A stretch of DNA of 50,527 nt, from assembly GCA_030041475.1 (NCBI GenBank), contig JASHNU010000074.1, positions 1 to 50,527 of the forward strand. Direction: 5' to 3'. Of this stretch, positions 46,430 to 50,527 are shown piece by piece (the stretch's first letter is position 1; each line of letters begins with the position of its first letter). Source of the DNA: Candidatus Sulfotelmatobacter sp. (GTDB taxonomy: Bacteria; Acidobacteriota; Terriglobia; Terriglobales; Acidobacteriaceae). The notes under the pieces were generated by a model, which was given only the letters and a program-made list of their open reading frames with translations, had not been told where the DNA came from and ran no database searches. Both the position numbers and the translations under genes were made by a program.

Positions 46430-48037
46430 ATGAAAGTCGAGGAGTACAACCGCCGCCAACGCTCCACTGCCCGCATCGCAGGGACGCTCGTTTTTTTGCT
46501 GGCGCTTACTCCGCTTGCGCGATCGCAGGCAGCGGTGGATGCCGCGTCGCTGCGCGTGGCCGTTCATGATTCGAGCGGCAAACCCGCTGTGGATGCAACA
46601 CTGTACCTGCAGTTTCAACCGTTCAGCGCCACCAAGGCTGCCCAAACACTCTCACTCCGCACCGATGCCCAGGGAAATTGCAGTTTCTCGAATCTCGCTC
46701 CAGGTGCCTACGCTCTTCGAGTCGAGAAGGCCGGCTACGCTGCCTCAACCCTGACCGCTCTTTCTCTCGCTGCAAATGAAACGAGGAGCGTCGACATCAC
46801 GCTCAGTGCCGAGAAAACGACAGCGCCTGCGGTGGGTGCGGAGTTCTTCGACACGCCACATTTCGTCGTATCGGGAGTTACGGACACGACCAGCATCGGC
46901 GGCCATGGCTCCGACGCCGTGGTGCGCAGCAGGGAGTCACTGGCGAAGGAGACGGTTGCTTTTGGTGACACCAACCCCGCGCCCCCAACCCCCGAATCCA
47001 CTGCTGAAAAGCGACTACGAGAAAAAGTGGAGCGCGAGCCCACGAGCTTTGAAGCCAACCGCGACCTCGGCAAGCTACTCCTGGCCGCAGGCAAGCCGCG
47101 CGATGCGCTCAACTATCTCGAACGCGCTGCAAAGAGCGCTCGCGATCAGACGCAGCCTGACCAATCCCTTCACGATCAGGCTGAACTGCATCACCTGCTG
47201 GCGAGTGCGGAGGAACAACTTGGCGATCCGCTCGACGCAGTACACGAATATCAACGCGCCGCCGAACTCGATCCCAGCGAAGGCCATCTTTTCGATTGGG
47301 GTTCGGAGCTACTGCTGCATCACGCGCCGGAACCCGCCGTGGAGGTTTTCAGCAAGGGAAATGATCTGTTTCCGCAGTCTGTCCGCATGCTCATGGGGCT
47401 CGGGGCGGCATGGTTTGCGAGCGGATCTTTTGATCAGGCGGTCGGGCTGATTTGCCGGGCGTCCGATCGGAATCCCGCCGATCCCGTCCCGTACAGGTTT
47501 CTGGCGACGATGCAGAGCACCCAGACTCTGACTTCGGACGCGCTCGTGGAGAGGCTGAGGCGCTTCGTTACTCTGTATCCGGAAAACGCCGCTGCCAACT
47601 ATTATCTGGCAGTTGGACTCTGGAAGCAGCGCAAGAATTCCCCCAGGATTTCCGAGGACGCCATGTTTGTGGCGCAGGTGGATTCGCTGCTCCAAACTGC
47701 GCTTCGCCTGGAACCGGCGTTCGGCGCCGCGTACCTGCAGCTCGGGATTTTGCATGCGGAGGAAAAAGATTTTTCGCAGGCTATCACGGACTATCGGCAA
47801 GCGTTGCACGCTACTTCTTCAATCGCTGATCTGAAGATGACAGACGTCCAGATCGAAGAGACCCACTACCGCCTCGCCCAGGCGTATCGCGAGATGGGAG
47901 AGACCGATAAGGCGAGGACCGAACTGGGGCTCTACGACCAGATCATGAAGCGCTCGGCCGAGCAGACCGCGCGCCAGCGGCGCGAAGTCGGCCAGTTTGT
48001 CTATAGCTTGCGGGATCAGGCTTCCCCTTCGCATTGA
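46430..48037 (+). CDS. Exported CarboxypepD_reg and TPR protein
   Basis: A 535-residue protein. An N-terminal signal (RIAGTLVFLLALTPLARSQA) precedes a CarboxypepD_reg/CnaB-like beta domain at about residues 40-125 (LRVAVHDSSGKPAVDATLYLQF, NLAPGAYALRVEKAGYAASTL, TRSVDITLSAEKT). A linker (residues about 130-195) follows, then TPR helices from about 200 (EKRLREKVEREPTSFEANRDLGKLLLAAGKPRDALNYLERA through FGAAYLQLGILHAEEKDFSQAITDYRQAL). ATG 46430 is chosen because it gives a plausible signal peptide; AGGAG is 13 bases away. The frame is open back to 46148, overlapping the divergent gene. The combination suggests a periplasmic or surface interaction scaffold. Confidence 0.83.
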   Translation: MKVEEYNRRQRSTARIAGTLVFLLALTPLARSQAAVDAASLRVAVHDSSGKPAVDATLYLQFQPFSATKAAQTLSLRTDAQGNCSFSNLAPGAYALRVEKAGYAASTLTALSLAANETRSVDITLSAEKTTAPAVGAEFFDTPHFVVSGVTDTTSIGGHGSDAVVRSRESLAKETVAFGDTNPAPPTPESTAEKRLREKVEREPTSFEANRDLGKLLLAAGKPRDALNYLERAAKSARDQTQPDQSLHDQAELHHLLASAEEQLGDPLDAVHEYQRAAELDPSEGHLFDWGSELLLHHAPEPAVEVFSKGNDLFPQSVRMLMGLGAAWFASGSFDQAVGLICRASDRNPADPVPYRFLATMQSTQTLTSDALVERLRRFVTLYPENAAANYYLAVGLWKQRKNSPRISEDAMFVAQVDSLLQTALRLEPAFGAAYLQLGILHAEEKDFSQAITDYRQALHATSSIADLKMTDVQIEETHYRLAQAYREMGETDKARTELGLYDQIMKRSAEQTARQRREVGQFVYSLRDQASPSH

Positions 48038-48149
48038 CGGCGGCCTTTCGTCTCATACGTTCCCGACTTCATCGCTCTAAACATGATCGCTCTAACCATG
48101 CTGGCTCTACCTGGGTGCGCGTTTTCCCCCGTTCCCCAAAACCGTTCTG

Positions 48150-48692
48150 GTGTGCGAAATTAAATGTGTGCCTCTAGTCGTTCGTCCCTCACCCATTCAC
48201 GCAGTCGGGGTTTACACCACGACTCCTATCCGCAAAGGGGCGCGCGTGGTCGAATATGCCGGCCCACGCATCACTCCCCAGGAGGCCGATCGCCTGTACG
48301 ACGGTGCGGGCCGCACCTACCTGTATGGCCTGGAAGACGGCAAGACTGTGATTGACGGCGAGGGTCTGGGTGCGTACCTGAATCACTCCTGCGATCCCAA
48401 TTGCGAGGCGGACGAGATTCAAGGCCGGGTGTGGCTCTTTGCTCTGCGTGACATCGCCGCCGGCGAGGAACTGGTGTGGGACTACAACCTCTACGACGAC
48501 GAAGCACCGGCTCCGTGCCACTGTGGCTCGCGCAAATGCCGCGGCACCATGTATTCGCGGGAGTGGATGGCCGAGATGCGCCGCCGCGAAGCCCGCAAGA
48601 AAAAACTTGAGGTCGGCCAAGACCGGGAAAGCAAGACCGGGGGAACGACTTCAAGCCCTGGCGATTCCGACGGGATAGGCAGGTCGGCCTAA
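48150..48692 (+). CDS. SET-domain protein lysine methyltransferase-like, with post-SET motif
   Basis: A 180-residue protein starting at GTG 48150; GTG 48168 is an alternative. SET motifs are in order: VVRPSPIHAVGVYTTTPIRKGARVVEYAG, the SAM/pseudoknot core YLNHSCDPNCEAD (N78, H79, S80, C81), the catalytic region FALRDIAAGEELVWDYNLY (Y112) and a cysteine-rich post-SET CHCGSRKCRGTMYS (C123, C125, C130), which with C85 could bind zinc. The C-terminal tail is basic then S/G-rich. SET proteins are best known as eukaryotic histone methyltransferases; bacterial ones modify histone-like or ribosomal proteins. The target here is unknown. The gene stands alone between a TPR protein and an RND permease. 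Confidence 0.9.
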   Translation: MCEIKCVPLVVRPSPIHAVGVYTTTPIRKGARVVEYAGPRITPQEADRLYDGAGRTYLYGLEDGKTVIDGEGLGAYLNHSCDPNCEADEIQGRVWLFALRDIAAGEELVWDYNLYDDEAPAPCHCGSRKCRGTMYSREWMAEMRRREARKKKLEVGQDRESKTGGTTSSPGDSDGIGRSA

Positions 48693-48742
48693 GCAGCCGT
48701 GGCTCTCTAGGCCCTGGCCTTTTTCCGCGAATGTCTGTCCTA

Positions 48743-50527
48743 TTACCGGTGCACCGGCGCTTTTCCGTGCTCGCGCCATCCCTCAACGATCAGATACAGC
48801 ACGGGAATGAAAAGCAGATTCAACACCGTCGACATGATCATCCCGCCGAATACCGTGGTTCCCACCGAATGCCGGCCATTCTCGCCAGCGCCCCCGGCGA
48901 AAACCAGCGGCACGACGCCAAGAATGAAAGCCAGAGAAGTCATCAGAATGGGCCGGAGTCGAATTGTGGCCGCCTGCACTGCCGATTCCACCAGCGGCAT
49001 TCCACGTTCGCGCAGCTGCTCGGCAAATTCGACGATCAGAATCGCGTTCTTGCTCGCCAGTCCAACCAGCATCACCAATCCAACCTGGCAGAACACATCG
49101 TTCTGCAGACCTCGCGTCCATTGCGCCCCCAGCGCTCCCAGCAGGGCCATCGGCACCGCCAACAGCACGATGAAGGGCAGCACGAAGCTCTCATACTGTG
49201 CGGAAAGCGTCAGGTAAACGACCAGGGTTCCCAGGCCGAACAGAATCAGAGACGTTCCCCCGGCCTGCAATTCTTCGAGCGTAACCCCGGTCCAGCTGAA
49301 GGAGAACCCTTGCGGCATTTTCGCGGCCAATTGCTCCATCGCTGCGATGGCCTGACCGGAGCTGAATCCCGGCGCTGCGGAGCCATCGATCTCCGCCGAA
49401 CGGAACAGGTTGTAGTGGCTGATCACCTGCGGGGTGGTCGTTTGGGTGATGCTGATCAGATTCTCGAGCGGCACCATCGCGCCGCTGTCGGAGCGCACAT
49501 AAAACTGCTTCATGTCTTGCGCTTTCGCCCGGAATTGCTTGTCGGCCTGAACATACACGCGATACGAACGATTGTTGAAGTCAAAGTCGTTCACATAGGC
49601 CGATCCCATATACACGCCCAGCGTGTCGGTGATCTGCGAAAGGGGCACGTGCAGGCTCTTCGCCTTTTCCCGATCAATGGTGATCAGATATTGCGGGTCG
49701 TTCGCCGTAAACGGTGTGAAGAGCCCGACCAGGTCTTTGTGCTCTCCCGCACCGCGCACGATGCCTTGCGTTGCTCCCGCCAGCTCGTCCAGTTTGTGCG
49801 CCGTCCGATCCTGCACGATGAACTGGAATCCCCCAAATGCACCTAATCCGTTGATCGCCGGAGGCAGTGTGGCAAACACAATCGCTCCCGGAACTCCGAA
49901 CAGCCGCGGACGAACGCGATTCAGAATCGCCGTCGCCGAATGCTGTTCCCCTTTACGTTGCGAGTAGGGTTTCAGCGGCACGAAAATGATTCCCTGATTG
50001 GACGCCGACCCGGCAAAACTGAATCCGGCTACCGAGAACGTTCCTTCCGACTCCGGAACGTCCACCAACAGGTTGGAGACCTGCGTTCCGATGGCCTTCG
50101 TGTACTCGAGAGAGGCACCGGATGGCGCCTGAATAATGATCATGAAATAACCCTGATCCTCGTCGGGCACGAATCCGGTGGGCACGCGGGTAAACACCCA
50201 ATAGGTCAGCGCCAGGCCGGCGAAGAAAAGCATCGCCATGGCAAACTTGTATTCCAGGACGTGATAAAGCAGGGCGCGATACGCGCGCGTGAGTCGCACC
50301 ACGCCGTCGTCAAACTTCTGCAGCCACCACCACTTTTTTCCGTGAGGGCCAGCCAGGAAAATAGCCGCCAGCGCCGGCGCCAGCGTGAGCGCGTTGAACG
50401 CCGAGATGGCGATGGAAAATGCGATGGTCAGCGCAAACTGCCGGAACAGGATGCCGGTCGTGCCGGGAAAGAAGGCAACCGGCACAAACACTGCAACCAG
50501 CACCAGCGAGGTGGCGATCACGGCGCT
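48743..50527 (-). CDS. RND efflux permease, HAE1/AcrB type, N-terminal part outside window
   Basis: The C-terminal 594 residues of a roughly 1050-residue inner-membrane drug/proton antiporter. The visible part runs from TM5-6 (SAVIATSLVLVAVFVPVAFFPGTTG, NALTLAPALAAIFL) through TM7 and the second porter loop (VFTRVPTGFVPDEDQGYFMIIIQAP, FGGFQFIVQDRTA) to the last helices (LSAQYESFVLPFIVLLAVPMALLGAL, GLASKNAILIVEFAEQLRERG, RPILMTSLAFILGVVPLVFAGGAGENGRHSVGTTVFGGM). The GLASKNAILIVEFA and GRHSVGTTVFGGM phrases mark the AcrB/MexB branch. This differs from the MdtBC-type permeases at 8790-15126. The frame is open to base 50527 and must continue beyond; the GTG at 50519-50521 is an internal valine. 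Confidence 0.93.
   Translation of the reverse strand, partial: SAVIATSLVLVAVFVPVAFFPGTTGILFRQFALTIAFSIAISAFNALTLAPALAAIFLAGPHGKKWWWLQKFDDGVVRLTRAYRALLYHVLEYKFAMAMLFFAGLALTYWVFTRVPTGFVPDEDQGYFMIIIQAPSGASLEYTKAIGTQVSNLLVDVPESEGTFSVAGFSFAGSASNQGIIFVPLKPYSQRKGEQHSATAILNRVRPRLFGVPGAIVFATLPPAINGLGAFGGFQFIVQDRTAHKLDELAGATQGIVRGAGEHKDLVGLFTPFTANDPQYLITIDREKAKSLHVPLSQITDTLGVYMGSAYVNDFDFNNRSYRVYVQADKQFRAKAQDMKQFYVRSDSGAMVPLENLISITQTTTPQVISHYNLFRSAEIDGSAAPGFSSGQAIAAMEQLAAKMPQGFSFSWTGVTLEELQAGGTSLILFGLGTLVVYLTLSAQYESFVLPFIVLLAVPMALLGALGAQWTRGLQNDVFCQVGLVMLVGLASKNAILIVEFAEQLRERGMPLVESAVQAATIRLRPILMTSLAFILGVVPLVFAGGAGENGRHSVGTTVFGGMIMSTVLNLLFIPVLYLIVEGWREHGKAPVHR

Noticed and set aside
1-50527. CRISPR array, insertion sequence or rRNA genes
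   Set aside because: No regularly spaced repeats, no transposase with terminal repeats and no rRNA-like sequence were seen in the window.

Overview
The window is one high-GC bacterial chromosome segment carrying biosynthetic, efflux and surface-protein genes. It looks acidobacterial. The clues are two ASPIC/UnbV FG-GAP proteins, carboxypeptidase-regulatory domains with a TonB-plug-like NGRN motif, a YVTN-type beta-propeller lipoprotein, a CarboxypepD_reg/TPR protein and twin-permease RND efflux genes. This assignment is an inference from gene content; no rRNA or marker gene is present.

Region 1 (1-7216, +): a branched-chain amino acid operon in the order ilvC (5' end outside the window, with an apparent single-base frame break near base 70), ilvB, an ACT-domain small subunit, ilvD, leuC, a small unknown membrane protein and leuD. 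A perfect hairpin with a T-run lies between the small subunit gene and ilvD, followed by three 15-bp repeats. Region 2 (7528-15126, +): an MdtABC-type RND efflux set with one adaptor and two different permeases, without an outer-membrane channel gene. Region 3 (15428-19533, +): a beta-propeller lipoprotein, then a tight type III polyketide synthase / FAD oxidoreductase / YceI trio. Region 4 (19553-23257, -): histidine kinase, response regulator and an exported ASPIC protein, with overlapping ends. Region 5 (23276-28356, +): an MsbA-type exporter, a MacB/LolD-type ATPase plus permease, and an exported esterase.

Region 6 (28416-39976) looks accessory. tRNA-Ser(TGA) is followed directly by a block of interleaved palindromes and a complete tyrosine integrase. 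Next come a very large alpha-2-macroglobulin-like protein (-) with a foreign-looking CarboxypepD_reg plus plug-like insertion, a RibD_C reductase-like gene, an AraC/GyrI regulator with two VOC proteins, two unrecognised small genes and a DUF1801 gene.

Region 7 (40033-50527): a DapA-superfamily lyase (-), a giant ASPIC-thioredoxin-TPR fusion (+), an exported nucleoside-hydrolase-like protein (-), a CarboxypepD_reg/TPR protein (+), a eukaryote-like SET/post-SET protein (+) and the C-terminal part of an HAE1-type RND permease (-) that runs off the end.

The most unusual items are the inserted domain in the macroglobulin, the ASPIC-Trx-TPR fusion with a broken CxxC, the type III PKS/FAD/YceI trio, the SET protein and the palindrome block beside tRNA-Ser.
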